64,000 bases of DNA. Source: Methylophilus rhizosphaerae (GTDB lineage: Bacteria; Pseudomonadota; Gammaproteobacteria; Burkholderiales; Methylophilaceae). Positions 1-8,955 of this stretch are shown here, piece by piece (within the stretch, counting starts at the first letter, position 1; each line of letters begins with the position of its first letter). The DNA is taken from the NCBI RefSeq assembly GCF_900100975.1, contig NZ_FNFX01000002.1, positions 62,001-126,000 on the forward strand. The letters are read 5' to 3'. A program made the position numbers and the translations under genes. Below the pieces are notes generated by a model. That model was not told where the DNA came from, did not search any database, and was given only the letters and a program-made list of their open reading frames with translations.

Positions 1-1
1 G

Positions 2-1330
2 GATACGTTCGGGACACACTACAGCGAGTTTGAAGTTGAAATCGGTACTGTTTCCGGTGCAGAGCAAGACCGTATCCTGCATGACATCCGGGAAGAACTT
101 GCCGGTGAACTGGAAGATGACGATGACGATGGCAAAGTAGAACTAGGGTTTATCGGTGCCACTTTCGCCATTAATACCTTTTTAACCGAGCGCATTGAAG
201 AAACCATCTCCGGCTATGCTGCCAGCCTGGTCGTCAATATCTACGGCCAGGACCTGGATGCACTGGATAAAGACGCGCAAAAAGTCGCCAATATGCTGGG
301 TGGTATCCGTGGCGTACGTGACGTGATGGTGCAATCTCCGCCGGAAACGCCTGAAATTGCAATCAGGCTCAAACAGGAAAAACTCTCGCTGTGGGGATTA
401 CACCCATTGGATGTGCTGGATACCGTGAAAGCCAGTTATGAAGGCGTACCGGTCAATCATGTGTACATGGGCAACCGTTCCATCGGTGTCAGCGTACTGC
501 TGAATGACGATAACCGTGATGATATTGCGGATATGCGCAATATCCCGATTTTCAACCCGGAAGGCCAGATGCTCAAACTGTCCGACGTCGCCTATATCGC
601 GCAGGAAGGTGGCCGATCGAAAATTCTGCACCTCGGTGCCAAGCGTATCCAGACCATCACGGCCAATATTGCCGGGCGCGACCAGGAAGCTGTCTTACGT
701 GAAATACAAAAAACACTGCGGCAAAAGCTGGCCTTGCATCCCGGCAACTATATGGAGTTTTCCGGTGAAGCCGAAGCCAATGCACAATCACGCCAGGACT
801 TGATTGTGCATTCGCTGGTAGCCGGTGTGGCGATTTTCCTGATGCTATATATTGCTTTTGGCAGCCTGAGAAACCTGTTGCTCACTTTCGCCAACCTGCC
901 CTTTGCATTGATTGGCGGCGTCATCGCGACATTTTTTGCCGGCAGTTGGATTTCGGTAGGGACATTGGTCGGCTTCGTCACCCTGTTCGGCATTACCTTG
1001 CGCAACTCGATTATGATGGTGTCCCACTTTCAGCACCTGGTGGATAAGGAAGACTGTGAGTGGAACCTGGAAACCTGTATCCGCGGCGCATCCGAGCGCC
1101 TGCCCTCCGTGCTCATGACCGCGCTGGTCACGGCGCTGGGCCTGCTGCCTTTGGCCATCGGCAGTGGCGAGCCCGGGCGTGAAATTGAAGGTCCGATGGC
1201 GACCATTATCGTCGGCGGCCTGATTTCCTCCACCATCCTCAATTTGTTGATTTTGCCGACCATCATGCTGCATTTCGGCAAATTTGAGAAAACTGCTGTC
1301 TTTGAGGCTACCCGATCAAGCCAGCAGTAA
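2..1330 (+). CDS. Heavy-metal efflux RND transporter (CzcA/CusA family), C-terminal part
   Basis: The reading frame is open from the window edge, so the gene is truncated at its 5' end and only about 442 residues are visible. The family is the inner-membrane proton/metal antiporter of a three-part CzcCBA- or CusCBA-type efflux system. Visible are part of the second periplasmic pore/docking region, then the last hydrophobic block with the segments around VAGVAIFLMLYIAFGS and ALVTALGLLPLAIGSG, typical of the C-terminal membrane half of CzcA. Which metal it exports cannot be told from this part. The 3' end overlaps the convergent kinase gene by 23 bases, and no terminator lies between them. Confidence 0.85.
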   Translation, partial: DTFGTHYSEFEVEIGTVSGAEQDRILHDIREELAGELEDDDDDGKVELGFIGATFAINTFLTERIEETISGYAASLVVNIYGQDLDALDKDAQKVANMLGGIRGVRDVMVQSPPETPEIAIRLKQEKLSLWGLHPLDVLDTVKASYEGVPVNHVYMGNRSIGVSVLLNDDNRDDIADMRNIPIFNPEGQMLKLSDVAYIAQEGGRSKILHLGAKRIQTITANIAGRDQEAVLREIQKTLRQKLALHPGNYMEFSGEAEANAQSRQDLIVHSLVAGVAIFLMLYIAFGSLRNLLLTFANLPFALIGGVIATFFAGSWISVGTLVGFVTLFGITLRNSIMMVSHFQHLVDKEDCEWNLETCIRGASERLPSVLMTALVTALGLLPLAIGSGEPGREIEGPMATIIVGGLISSTILNLLILPTIMLHFGKFEKTAVFEATRSSQQ

Positions 1331-1958
1331 GAGTCTGCTCGTCCAGGCCATCTTGAAACCGCGTGTATCGGCGCTCATGCACGACCCACGACTTAAAACC
1401 GGGTTGCGGCAGGATTTTCGATAAACCGGCATCGACAATATTCATGGCCTGCAATTCGGCTAAGCGATACGCTGGCTGCTCTTCCAGCAGCCGGTCATCC
1501 GATTTCACCAGCAATAACTGGCTGGCCTCCAGCTGGCTGGCCAGCCAGGCTGCCAGGCTGTCAGAAGTCGTTTCCCAGCTTTCGGGGAGCGTTGTCTCTC
1601 CCCATAATACAGGGTTGAGCGTCATTTCACTCGGTAGCCAGACCAACCCTCGGTGTTGCCAGCCACGCTCTGCAATTTCGAGGGGATTGCGTACCAACGT
1701 CAATGCTGGCTCCATGGCGACAAAGCTCCGTGCCATCTGGTCCATGGCATAAATCGCCAGGGCATGCGCTTGCGTATCACTGAGATGACCATCCGGCAAA
1801 TGGGCTCGAATTTTCTGGAACTCGCGCACGGCATCGGCATACACACCACCGCCTGGCACGATAATCACCTTGCCATCTCCCCAGCGGGCAACCAGTTGCA
1901 ACCACTTCAACAGGCTGTCATGGCGTGTCACGCTTCCGCCCAGCTTGATCACCCACAT
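1308..1958 (-). CDS. Amino acid kinase family protein, MfnE-like (methanofuran-type cofactor biosynthesis)
   Basis: A 216-residue amino-acid-kinase-fold protein. It starts with the nucleotide-binding motif VIKLGGS, followed by the glycine-rich IIVPGGGVYAD. In archaea the family member MfnE phosphorylates (aminomethyl)furan methanol phosphate during methanofuran synthesis, and bacterial methylotrophs carry a homologue next to other H4MPT/methanofuran genes. It is the last gene of a minus-strand operon, 21 bases after pabB. The assignment to MfnE rests on family and neighbourhood; an ordinary small-molecule kinase is the alternative. Confidence 0.75.
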   Translation of the reverse strand: MWVIKLGGSVTRHDSLLKWLQLVARWGDGKVIIVPGGGVYADAVREFQKIRAHLPDGHLSDTQAHALAIYAMDQMARSFVAMEPALTLVRNPLEIAERGWQHRGLVWLPSEMTLNPVLWGETTLPESWETTSDSLAAWLASQLEASQLLLVKSDDRLLEEQPAYRLAELQAMNIVDAGLSKILPQPGFKSWVVHERRYTRFQDGLDEQTLTAGLIG

Positions 1959-1979
1959 GTCATTTTCCCGAGAGTTAAA

Positions 1980-3410
1980 TTAGGTTTTGCATTGTGCAAC
2001 CAGTTTCAGGAATTGGGAAGCCTTATCCAAGGTCTCCTGGTATTCCTTGTCACAATCCGAATCAGCAACGACACCGCCACCGGCAAAAAAAGTCATGGTT
2101 TGCCCACAAACGACCGCAGTACGGATCGCAATATTGGTATCCATGCTGCCATCAAAACCTATATACCCGATGCTGCCACAATAAATACCGCGGCGGTGCG
2201 GCTCCAGCTCTTCGATAATTTCCATCGCACGCAGCTTGGGGGCGCCAGTAATGGAACCACCAGGAAAGCAGCCGCGCAATAAATCCAGGGCATGATAACC
2301 GTTGGCTAACACACCGCGCACAATGCTGACCAGGTGATGCACATTGGTAAACCGTTGCAAGCGGAACAAGGCATCGACCTTCACTGAACCAACCTCACAT
2401 ACTTTGCCGATATCATTGCGCAATAAATCCACAATCATCAGGTTCTCTGCCCTGTCTTTGGCACTATTGGCCAGTGATTGAGCTTCTTGTTCATCCCGCA
2501 GGCTATCTGCATGCCTTGGCCGCGTCCCCTTGATCGGCCGCGTCTCAACCTTATTGTCAGTGACTTGCAGAAAACGCTCTGGCGACATGGAAAGCACCTC
2601 AAATGGCACACCTTTTCCGTCATCGACCTGCAGATAGGCCATGAAAGGTGCCTTGCTAAGTTGCCGGAACTGGTCATAGGCCTGCCATGCATCCCCACTC
2701 ACGCTGACAGCCAAACGCTGGGCAAGGTTGATCTGGTAGCAATCGCCGGCACGAATATAGTTTTTTACTTGCTGGAATGCCTGCGCATACCCGGCTTTAT
2801 CCATATTGTGCCGGATATCGCCATGCACCTGGAATGGCTGTGCTGCTGGAAGCTGCCGTTTTTGCAGCAATTGCTGGTGTAAATCCTGCAAAAACCGGGG
2901 CGATATAAAACGCGTGTGCGAAACCAGCTGGCAACGTTGCAGGTGGTGGTCCACCACAATGGCCCAATCATACATACCCACCAGCAACTCTGGTAATGGC
3001 ATCTCGCTGGCAGCAATTTCCGGCAAGGTTTCTATACTGCGCCCCAAGTCATAGGAAAAATAACCCAACGCGCCGCCGGCAAACGGGATATCAGGTACGC
3101 GCGGTACCGCATGCGGTTGCAACCAACGCTTGATGACCGTAAAAGGATCTTCTTCGCTGCGCTCAACTGTCTGTTGTACATGCACTTCCGTACAAGGCCG
3201 ACGATGGATAATTCTGGCAACAGGATCTGCCACCACAATATCAAATCTGGCGCCCAGGCTGGCCTCTTCATCTGCCGCCATTTGTTTTCCGGTAACCTCT
3301 ACCCGGCCGCTTTCAAGCAGCATCGGCCAGGGGAAATGCCTGAGCTGGCCCAGCCAGTCAGCACCTTCGGCATAAGGTAAATCCAGTTGCATCAATGCCA
3401 TGTTTGCCAT
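1980..3410 (-). CDS. pabB: Aminodeoxychorismate synthase component I
   Basis: This 476-residue chorismate-utilising enzyme aminates chorismate to 4-amino-4-deoxychorismate on the way to p-aminobenzoate, a precursor of both folate and tetrahydromethanopterin. The C-terminal chorismate-binding domain is complete. It includes PIKGTRPR, with the lysine typical of PabB in place of the alanine of anthranilate synthase, and the signatures DLLRNDIGKV and FPGGSITGAPK. The start overlaps the end of the hydantoinase-like gene by 19 bases, which suggests translational coupling. No glutaminase subunit or lyase gene (pabA, pabC) is nearby. Its place in a cofactor operon suggests a role in H4MPT supply as well as folate. 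Confidence 0.9.
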   Translation of the reverse strand: MANMALMQLDLPYAEGADWLGQLRHFPWPMLLESGRVEVTGKQMAADEEASLGARFDIVVADPVARIIHRRPCTEVHVQQTVERSEEDPFTVIKRWLQPHAVPRVPDIPFAGGALGYFSYDLGRSIETLPEIAASEMPLPELLVGMYDWAIVVDHHLQRCQLVSHTRFISPRFLQDLHQQLLQKRQLPAAQPFQVHGDIRHNMDKAGYAQAFQQVKNYIRAGDCYQINLAQRLAVSVSGDAWQAYDQFRQLSKAPFMAYLQVDDGKGVPFEVLSMSPERFLQVTDNKVETRPIKGTRPRHADSLRDEQEAQSLANSAKDRAENLMIVDLLRNDIGKVCEVGSVKVDALFRLQRFTNVHHLVSIVRGVLANGYHALDLLRGCFPGGSITGAPKLRAMEIIEELEPHRRGIYCGSIGYIGFDGSMDTNIAIRTAVVCGQTMTFFAGGGVVADSDCDKEYQETLDKASQFLKLVAQCKT

Positions 3411-4441
3411 AACCTCGCGACAGCATAAGCCGGGAAGCAGACTTCTGCGTCGTCTTTTAATTGTGGTTGATCAGCCATCATCCAGGCAGAAGCCGGGATA
3501 TAAGGCAGATTTAAAGCCTGCGCCAGTTCAGGCAACAGAAAACTGCCTGCGCCCAATCCTGTGAGCGTTTTAGGCTGTACGTTGACCTGCGCCAGGCCAC
3601 ACCGGATAGCCTGCAGCAGGCAGGATACTTGCCTTTGCCTGAAGGCCTGTGCCAGCGAATGCCATGCCTGTGTTTCTGCATCTTCCAGATCATGCCCGAC
3701 CATGCGTGCCAAGCGGCGCATACTGGCGCTGATCGAACGATCCTGCCCGTCAGCCGTATCTGCCATGTCATATTGTGGCGGTAACTCGCCTAGCACGCGA
3801 TAAACGTCAGCAGTGGTGGCAAAATATTCTGCCGCGATATGACGCGCCTGCTGCTGCCATTCAATATACGGACCCAATGCCATGAGGGGGGTGCGCACCA
3901 CGCCGCTATAAAACAGGCCATGTTGCTGCATGCGTGCTGCATCAGTCCAGCCATGGGCAATGACCTGCTGTTTTTCACACAAGGTAATATCGGTTGTCGT
4001 ACTGCCAATATCCACTACCAGCATCACCGCTTCATTGTGCACCGCCAGGCATTGTGCCGAAGCATGCCAGTTCATGGAAGCAATCGCGGCCTCTTGGCTG
4101 CTGACAGTCACTGCGAACGCGGCTCCCTGATCCGGTGAAGCCATATAAAACACGGCATTGGGCATATATTTTTTGACTGTTTCCGCAATCGCGCGTACTC
4201 CTTGCGCCCGATGTTCAAATAAATCCACCAGTTCACCCGTCATGGTCACTGCATGCAGGCAATCCTCTGCTTGCAATTGCCATTGCTGCAGCACGTCGCA
4301 CAAAGTGGACTCAAGCAAATGCAGGCCTCTCCATAGAGCACAAGCCTGCTGCGATACCTTAACAATATGGCCCTGGCTATCCAGCATCACTGCTTTGACA
4401 TGTGCGCCACCAATATCCCAACCAACCACGGGCTGACTCAT
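3392..4441 (-). CDS. Hydantoinase/oxoprolinase-family protein, MfnF-like (H4MPT-linked C1 transfer pathway)
   Basis: A 349-residue ASKHA-fold protein with the phosphate-binding start GWDIGGAHVKAVMLD and an internal VVDIGSTTTDITL motif. This family is annotated as an H4MPT-linked C1 transfer pathway protein; the archaeal relative MfnF joins the furan unit to tyramine-glutamate in methanofuran synthesis. Its start codon overlaps the stop of the upstream ATP-grasp gene in an ATGA arrangement, and its end overlaps pabB, so the three are probably translated as one unit. The family call is firm; the exact reaction is inferred from archaeal work and the neighbourhood. Confidence 0.8.
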   Translation of the reverse strand: MSQPVVGWDIGGAHVKAVMLDSQGHIVKVSQQACALWRGLHLLESTLCDVLQQWQLQAEDCLHAVTMTGELVDLFEHRAQGVRAIAETVKKYMPNAVFYMASPDQGAAFAVTVSSQEAAIASMNWHASAQCLAVHNEAVMLVVDIGSTTTDITLCEKQQVIAHGWTDAARMQQHGLFYSGVVRTPLMALGPYIEWQQQARHIAAEYFATTADVYRVLGELPPQYDMADTADGQDRSISASMRRLARMVGHDLEDAETQAWHSLAQAFRQRQVSCLLQAIRCGLAQVNVQPKTLTGLGAGSFLLPELAQALNLPYIPASAWMMADQPQLKDDAEVCFPAYAVARLWQTWH

Positions 4442-5505
4442 ATGGCCTGTTTCTCGCTTAATTCAACCAAATCAAGCGCCAGCGAAGATTGCGCTGTAAG
4501 ACCGGTCAATCTGTTATCCAATACGGCATCCAGTATCATTCGGGCAGGGTTCTCTGCCAGCAATTTGGAGAGCTCTGTATACGGAGTGGTCAAACGCGGA
4601 TTGATTTCGACCAGCACCAGTTGCTGATCCTCTGCCAGAATCAGGTCAGCTCCCCAATATCCGACAAGCCCTGGCATCGCGCGATGTATGTTTTCTGCCA
4701 TGTTTTGCATCAGTGGTAAATAACGGGAAGCCTGGTTAACGCCTGCGCCCCTGAATTGAAATGCGCCCTCTTCGATCACTATCCATTGCCGGTGCGCCGC
4801 GATCACCTTGACCTGGTCATCTGTAGACACCACAGACATGCTTAATGCTTCACCTGTGATATAAGGTTGCAATAATAGTTTATGATAAACAGAGTTGTTA
4901 CTTGATTGTATTTTATGTTTAAACTCAAATAGTTCTGATTTATTTTTAAAGTAAAAAGTAAACTCACACCCCGCTCCATCATCCGGTTTAACCACAAATC
5001 CGGCTGCTGTAGAGGTCTGCCATGGCAATGGTGAGCCAGGCAAAAATTGCTGCAGATAAATATGGGGAAGCACAGGAATCCCTGCCTGATAGCAAATATC
5101 CGCCATCTGTGATTTGGAGCTTGCCAGACGGATAGCATCACCCGCACAGCCTATCCAGTATTTGCCGGCCTCTGCTACCAATTGCTGCATACGATGCAGC
5201 ACACCACCAGTCTCGGGGGCCACCACCCAACAGGCATCCACATCCCCGGTCGCCAGTTGCTGCTGCCAGATCGCAAACGCATCGTCAGCAGCGCTCACCG
5301 GCATGCTTCGCGCCTGCATTGCAGGCTGCACCCGGGCATCATGACTGGTGATACAATCAATGCCCAGGGAAAATAAGTCAGCAAGCAAGGCATCCCGCAT
5401 CAGCAGGCCTTCCTGCAACAGGCTGGCTGGCAACGGTTCCGATGCCAGCCCCCCTGCACTGACAAATTCACAAACCCAGATTTTCAAGCGAGATTTATTT
5501 TGCAT
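4438..5505 (-). CDS. ATP-grasp ligase, MfnD-like (methanofuran-type cofactor biosynthesis)
   Basis: A 355-residue ATP-grasp protein. The start was placed at the ATG giving MQNKSRLKIWVCEFVSAGG, because the reading-frame extension upstream is hydrophobic, unlike the family, and antisense to the neighbouring gene; a GGAATA stretch lies 5 to 10 bases before this ATG. ATP-grasp features include GFVVKPDDGAGCEF and the metal-binding VEINPRLTTPYTELSK near the C-terminus. The archaeal relative MfnD ligates glutamate to tyramine. First gene of the minus-strand operon; its 5' end overlaps that of the divergent HisA-like gene. The substrate is inferred, and bacterial methylofuran may differ. Confidence 0.75.
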   Translation of the reverse strand: MQNKSRLKIWVCEFVSAGGLASEPLPASLLQEGLLMRDALLADLFSLGIDCITSHDARVQPAMQARSMPVSAADDAFAIWQQQLATGDVDACWVVAPETGGVLHRMQQLVAEAGKYWIGCAGDAIRLASSKSQMADICYQAGIPVLPHIYLQQFLPGSPLPWQTSTAAGFVVKPDDGAGCEFTFYFKNKSELFEFKHKIQSSNNSVYHKLLLQPYITGEALSMSVVSTDDQVKVIAAHRQWIVIEEGAFQFRGAGVNQASRYLPLMQNMAENIHRAMPGLVGYWGADLILAEDQQLVLVEINPRLTTPYTELSKLLAENPARMILDAVLDNRLTGLTAQSSLALDLVELSEKQAI

Positions 5506-6216
5506 ATTATTCCGGTGATCGATTTGATGCATGGCCAGGTAGTACAGGCCATACAAGGGCAACGCCAGCATTACCGCCCCATTCAATCACAATTGACGGA
5601 AAGCCATGCCCTGCTCGATATCGTGGCCGCTATTTTACAAGTTTATCCCTTTGACTGCGTGTATATTGCCGATTTAAATGCAATCACCCGCGATACAAAA
5701 TACCCGCATCATAGAGACCTCATTGCCCAAACCATGCAGGTTTTCCCGCAATTACAATGGTGGGTAGATGCCGCCATACAACACGTGGCAGAATTGCAGG
5801 CCTGGCAACAGATCGGCACCATCCCCATTATTGCGAGTGAAGGGTTAAATGATATCGAGGCTTATCATATGTTGAAGCAATATGCACCAGAAGCGGTGTT
5901 ATCCCTGGACTTCTTTGCAGAGGGCTATCGCGGTCCCGCTGAATTATTGAACAATCCAGGCCTCTGGCCAGCCAACACCATTCTGATGAGCTTACCCGCT
6001 GTGGGTGCCAACCAGGGGCCAGATTTATCCCTGCTACAGCAGATGCAGCAACAGGCCCCGCTGAAGCACTTTTATGCCGCAGGCGGCGTGCGCAACCTGG
6101 CGGATACCCTCGCCCTGCAACAAACCAATGCTGCCGGTGTACTGGTAGCCAGCGCCCTGCATCAGAAGCGAGTCACAACGCGCGATCTCGTACACCTCGC
6201 CAGCCTCCGACACTGA
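5500..6216 (+). CDS. HisA-like TIM-barrel protein of the methylotroph C1-cofactor gene set
   Basis: A 238-residue (beta/alpha)8 protein related to HisA/HisF. It begins HIIPVIDLMHGQVVQA, like the first strand of HisA, and ends with the phosphate-binding strands AAGGVRNLADT and GVLVASALH. It is too divergent elsewhere to be called the histidine-pathway isomerase; similar HisA-related proteins occur beside H4MPT/methanofuran genes in methylotrophs and methanogens. The start codon is read as TTG at 5500, since no ATG fits the conserved N-terminus. That start lies inside the divergent ATP-grasp gene. The reaction is unknown. Confidence 0.75.
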   Translation: MHIIPVIDLMHGQVVQAIQGQRQHYRPIQSQLTESHALLDIVAAILQVYPFDCVYIADLNAITRDTKYPHHRDLIAQTMQVFPQLQWWVDAAIQHVAELQAWQQIGTIPIIASEGLNDIEAYHMLKQYAPEAVLSLDFFAEGYRGPAELLNNPGLWPANTILMSLPAVGANQGPDLSLLQQMQQQAPLKHFYAAGGVRNLADTLALQQTNAAGVLVASALHQKRVTTRDLVHLASLRH

Positions 6217-6224
6217 CTGCATAA

Positions 6225-6253
6225 AAAAAACCGGCCAACAGGCCGGTTTTTTT
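6225..6253. terminator. Bidirectional rho-independent terminator
   Basis: A hairpin with ACCGGCC and GGCCGGT arms around an AACA loop, flanked by A and T runs on both sides. It sits between the convergent HisA-like and phi genes and can serve both strands. Confidence 0.9.
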
Positions 6254-6276
6254 GACAGCAAAGCTTACGTGGAGAC

Positions 6277-6813
6277 TTATTCCAGGTTTGCGTGCAATGC
6301 ACGCATGCCTTCTTCAGTCAGGCCTTTAGCGTGGATCAGTTCAGAAATCGCGCCTTCCAGGAATACCAAAGTAGACAGTTCAAACTGGCCACCCATAGGC
6401 ATACCTTTAACCAATGGGAAGCTGTCATCCTGGCCAATTTGAATCACCAGATCAGCCACATCTGCCATTGCAGAAGTTTTCTTCATGGAAATCACGACTA
6501 ATTTAGCGCCCACTTCTTTCGCTTTCTTCACGAATGGCAACAGGGTTGCAGTACCGCCAGAACCTGAAACCAGCACCAGCAAGTCACCTTTTTTGATGGC
6601 TGGTGTCACCACTTCGCCAATCATGTAAACGCTGTAACCGGAATGCACCAAACGCATTGCAAAAAAGCGTGAAACCAGCAGGGAACGACCTGCGCCACCG
6701 ATAAATGTAGAACCAGCCTCGTCAACCAGTTTCAATAATTCAGCCGCTTTTGACTTGTCAGTCACGTCCAGAATACGCTTCAAGTTATCCAAAATAAATT
6801 GTTGATGATCCAT
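6277..6813 (-). CDS. hxlB: 6-phospho-3-hexuloisomerase
   Basis: This enzyme (Phi, also named HxlB or RmpB) converts D-arabino-3-hexulose 6-phosphate to fructose 6-phosphate, the second dedicated step of the ribulose monophosphate cycle, in the cytoplasm. The 178-residue SIS-fold protein has the expected length and the motifs FIGGAGRSLLVSRFFAMRL, GEVVTPAIKKGDLLV and VSGSGGTATL. It lies downstream of hps on the same strand, but a strong hairpin separates the two, so its level may depend on readthrough or its own promoter. Confidence 0.95.
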   Translation of the reverse strand: MDHQQFILDNLKRILDVTDKSKAAELLKLVDEAGSTFIGGAGRSLLVSRFFAMRLVHSGYSVYMIGEVVTPAIKKGDLLVLVSGSGGTATLLPFVKKAKEVGAKLVVISMKKTSAMADVADLVIQIGQDDSFPLVKGMPMGGQFELSTLVFLEGAISELIHAKGLTEEGMRALHANLE

Positions 6814-6844
6814 TTTCTATCCTGTGTATGCAAAAGTGTTAAAT

Positions 6845-6878
6845 AAAAAACCCGACACATTGCTGAGTCGGGTTTTTA
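6845..6878 (-). terminator. Terminator between hps and phi
   Basis: Arms AACCCGAC and GTCGGGTT around a 10-base loop, followed by a T-rich stretch in the minus-strand direction. It lies downstream of hps and upstream of the phi start. Confidence 0.85.
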
Positions 6879-6917
6879 TTATCGCTTATCAATAATTGCT
6901 TATTGATGGAGGGTTAA

Positions 6918-7550
6918 TTAACCGTGAGCGATAGCAGTGATTTCTGCAGCAGCAGCAGCTGGGTCAGCAGCACCGTAGATAGCAGCACCAGCAACGATGA
7001 TGGAAGCACCAGCGTCACGAACTTGACCGGCTGTAGCAGCTTTAACGCCACCAGCAACAGAGATTTCAACACCCAGGTTCAAACCGGCAACAGCAGCCAG
7101 GTCAGCAAAAGGAGTCTGGCCAGCAGCTTGTTGGTCCAAGCCAGTGTGGATACCGATGATGTGTGCGCCAGCAGCAGCAACTTCTTTAGTACGAGCAACT
7201 TTGTCTTCAACGCTGATCAGGTCAACTTGCGCTTTTTTGCCGTATTTGTTAGCAGCTTTGATTACGCCTTTGATTGTACCGATGTCGGATACGCCCAACA
7301 CTACGCAGATGTCAGCACCTGCTTTGTAGAATGGCTCAGATTCGTACTCACCAGCGTCCATGGTTTTCAGGTCAACCAGAATTTTGTTGTTTGGGAATTT
7401 TGCACGCAGAGTTTCCAGCAGTTTGATACCGTTGTGCTTGATGCATGGTGTACCGATTTCCAGAATGTCAACGTGTGGGGCCACTTTTTCTGCCAAAGCA
7501 ACAGTTGCGTCGAAATCCAATGAGTCTAATGCCATTTGAGTTAATGCCAT
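6918..7550 (-). CDS. hxlA: 3-hexulose-6-phosphate synthase
   Basis: Hps (HxlA, RmpA) performs the aldol condensation of formaldehyde with ribulose 5-phosphate, the entry step of the RuMP cycle. The protein is 210 residues from the chosen ATG, which follows a GGAGAAAAAC ribosome site; the in-frame TTG 12 bases upstream is part of that site and is unlikely to be used. The barrel motifs VDLKTMDAGEYE and ADICVVLGVSD are typical of the family, as is the Ala/Gly-rich C-terminus. Codon use is strongly biased (GCA, GTA, AAC), as in highly expressed genes. Confidence 0.97.
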   Translation of the reverse strand: MALTQMALDSLDFDATVALAEKVAPHVDILEIGTPCIKHNGIKLLETLRAKFPNNKILVDLKTMDAGEYESEPFYKAGADICVVLGVSDIGTIKGVIKAANKYGKKAQVDLISVEDKVARTKEVAAAGAHIIGIHTGLDQQAAGQTPFADLAAVAGLNLGVEISVAGGVKAATAGQVRDAGASIIVAGAAIYGAADPAAAAAEITAIAHG

Positions 7551-7620
7551 GTTTTTCTCCAAAAATTTTAAAGTTTCTAAATGCTATTTCTAGCGTACTA
7601 CCAATTCAAGCTGGTCGCTC

Positions 7621-7649
7621 ATAGTAAGCTGGCAGCCAAAATAAGTCAA
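7621..7649 (-). promoter_or_regulatory. Putative sigma-70 promoter of hps
   Basis: On the minus strand TTGACT and TACTAT are separated by exactly 17 bases, and the start codon lies about 70 bases downstream. The placement and spacing fit a strong housekeeping promoter for hps. Confidence 0.7.
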
Positions 7650-7677
7650 TGTTGCAGGCCAAATTATGCCTGACTGA

Positions 7678-7710
7678 AAATAAAGAACTGGCAGGGCTTG
7701 CCAGTTCTTC
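7678..7710 (-). terminator. Terminator downstream of tal
   Basis: AAGAACTGGCA and TGCCAGTTCTT arms form a long hairpin, followed on the minus strand by TTTATTTT. It ends the tal transcript upstream of the hps promoter. Confidence 0.8.
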
Positions 7711-7729
7711 CTATCATCTCACAGGGATA

Positions 7730-8683
7730 TTACAGTTTTGCTGCTAATGCATCTTCCAGTTTTTTCTGGTCAGCCACGAAACCGCGGATACCTTCTGCCA
7801 GTTTTTCAGTTGCCATCGGGTCCTGGTTCAATTCGAAGCGGAATTCTTCTTCTGTCAGTTTGGCTGGTACTTCTTTGGTTTTTCCACCATCTTTCAGCAC
7901 TTGTGCCAAGGTACCTTCTGTGGATGCCAGTTCTTGCAGCAGGTTAGGAGAGACTGTCAGACGGTCGCAGCCAGCCAATGCAATCAACTCGCCAGTATTA
8001 CGGAAAGAAGCACCCATCACAACAGTTTTATAACCGTGCTCTTTGTAATATTGGTAAATAGCGCGTACGGAAACCACACCTGGATCTGTTTCCTGTGTGT
8101 ATTCTGTGCCTGGGTTTTTCGCTTTGTACCAGTCCAGGATACGGCCTACAAATGGGGAAATCAGGAATACGCCAGCTTCAGCACAAGCACGTGCCTGACC
8201 GAAACCGAATAATAATGTCAAATTACACTGGATGCCTTCTTTTTCCAGTTGCTCACCGGCTTTGATGCCTTCCCAGGTAGAAGCCAGTTTGATCAGTACG
8301 CGGTCTTTGGAAATACCGGACTCTTCGTACAATTTGATCAGTTTGCGGCCTTTGGCAATCATGGCATCGATATTGAAAGACAGACGTGCATCCACTTCTG
8401 TCGAGATACGGCCTGGTACCACTTTAGTGATTTCGGCACCAATCAATACAGCCAGTTTGTCGGCAGCGTTCTCAATCTGCTGTTCTTTGTTACCGCCTTG
8501 CGCTTTAGCGTAGGCAATCGCTGTCTCGATCAGAGGTGCGTACTCAGGAATCTGGCTAGCTTTCAATACCAGAGAGGGGTTGGTCGTTGCGTCTACCGGT
8601 TTTACGCTTTTAATTGCTTCAACATCACCTGTGTCGGCCACAATAGTGGTGATCGCTTTCAACTGATCTAATAAGTTTGCCAT
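7730..8683 (-). CDS. tal: Transaldolase
   Basis: Transaldolase moves a dihydroxyacetone unit from a ketose phosphate donor to an aldose phosphate acceptor; in RuMP organisms it helps regenerate ribulose 5-phosphate, the formaldehyde acceptor. The 317-residue length matches TalB. Visible motifs are [14 protein letters not shown] near the N-terminus and the lysine-bearing strand [13 protein letters not shown]. The start follows a GGAGCAAACGA ribosome site. It is probably a single-gene transcript between its own promoter and terminator, beside hps and phi. Confidence 0.97.
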   Translation of the reverse strand: MANLLDQLKAITTIVADTGDVEAIKSVKPVDATTNPSLVLKASQIPEYAPLIETAIAYAKAQGGNKEQQIENAADKLAVLIGAEITKVVPGRISTEVDARLSFNIDAMIAKGRKLIKLYEESGISKDRVLIKLASTWEGIKAGEQLEKEGIQCNLTLLFGFGQARACAEAGVFLISPFVGRILDWYKAKNPGTEYTQETDPGVVSVRAIYQYYKEHGYKTVVMGASFRNTGELIALAGCDRLTVSPNLLQELASTEGTLAQVLKDGGKTKEVPAKLTEEEFRFELNQDPMATEKLAEGIRGFVADQKKLEDALAAKL

Positions 8684-8743
8684 TCGTTTGCTCCTAAAAA
8701 TGCAAGTATTGTTTACGTATCGTTATACATAGAAAACTCAAAC

Positions 8744-8771
8744 ATTATAACTGAATTTACGCGTTCGTTAA
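8744..8771 (-). promoter_or_regulatory. Putative sigma-70 promoter of tal
   Basis: TTAACG and a perfect TATAAT are separated by 16 bases on the minus strand, about 60 bases before the tal start. The rest of the 270-base divergent region up to 8955 shows no obvious gene. Confidence 0.6.
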
Positions 8772-8955
8772 GGGCCGTTCCACTGATGTCGCCATCGCTT
8801 GCCGGTACAGCTTGCCAGGCGACAATCGGTTTTACTGATTAAAATCAATTAATTGTTGCTGGCAAACCAGGCAGCCTTCCCCGCAGCGGCTTTCCATTAC
8901 CCCTCTTTTCGGGCACAATTATTCTTTTTTGCACGTGATCAATCAAGTTTGAGAT

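Noticed and set aside
6924-7523. A 199-codon plus-strand frame across hps
   Set aside because: Ser/Thr/Val repeats arise from the strong codon bias of hps read in antisense.
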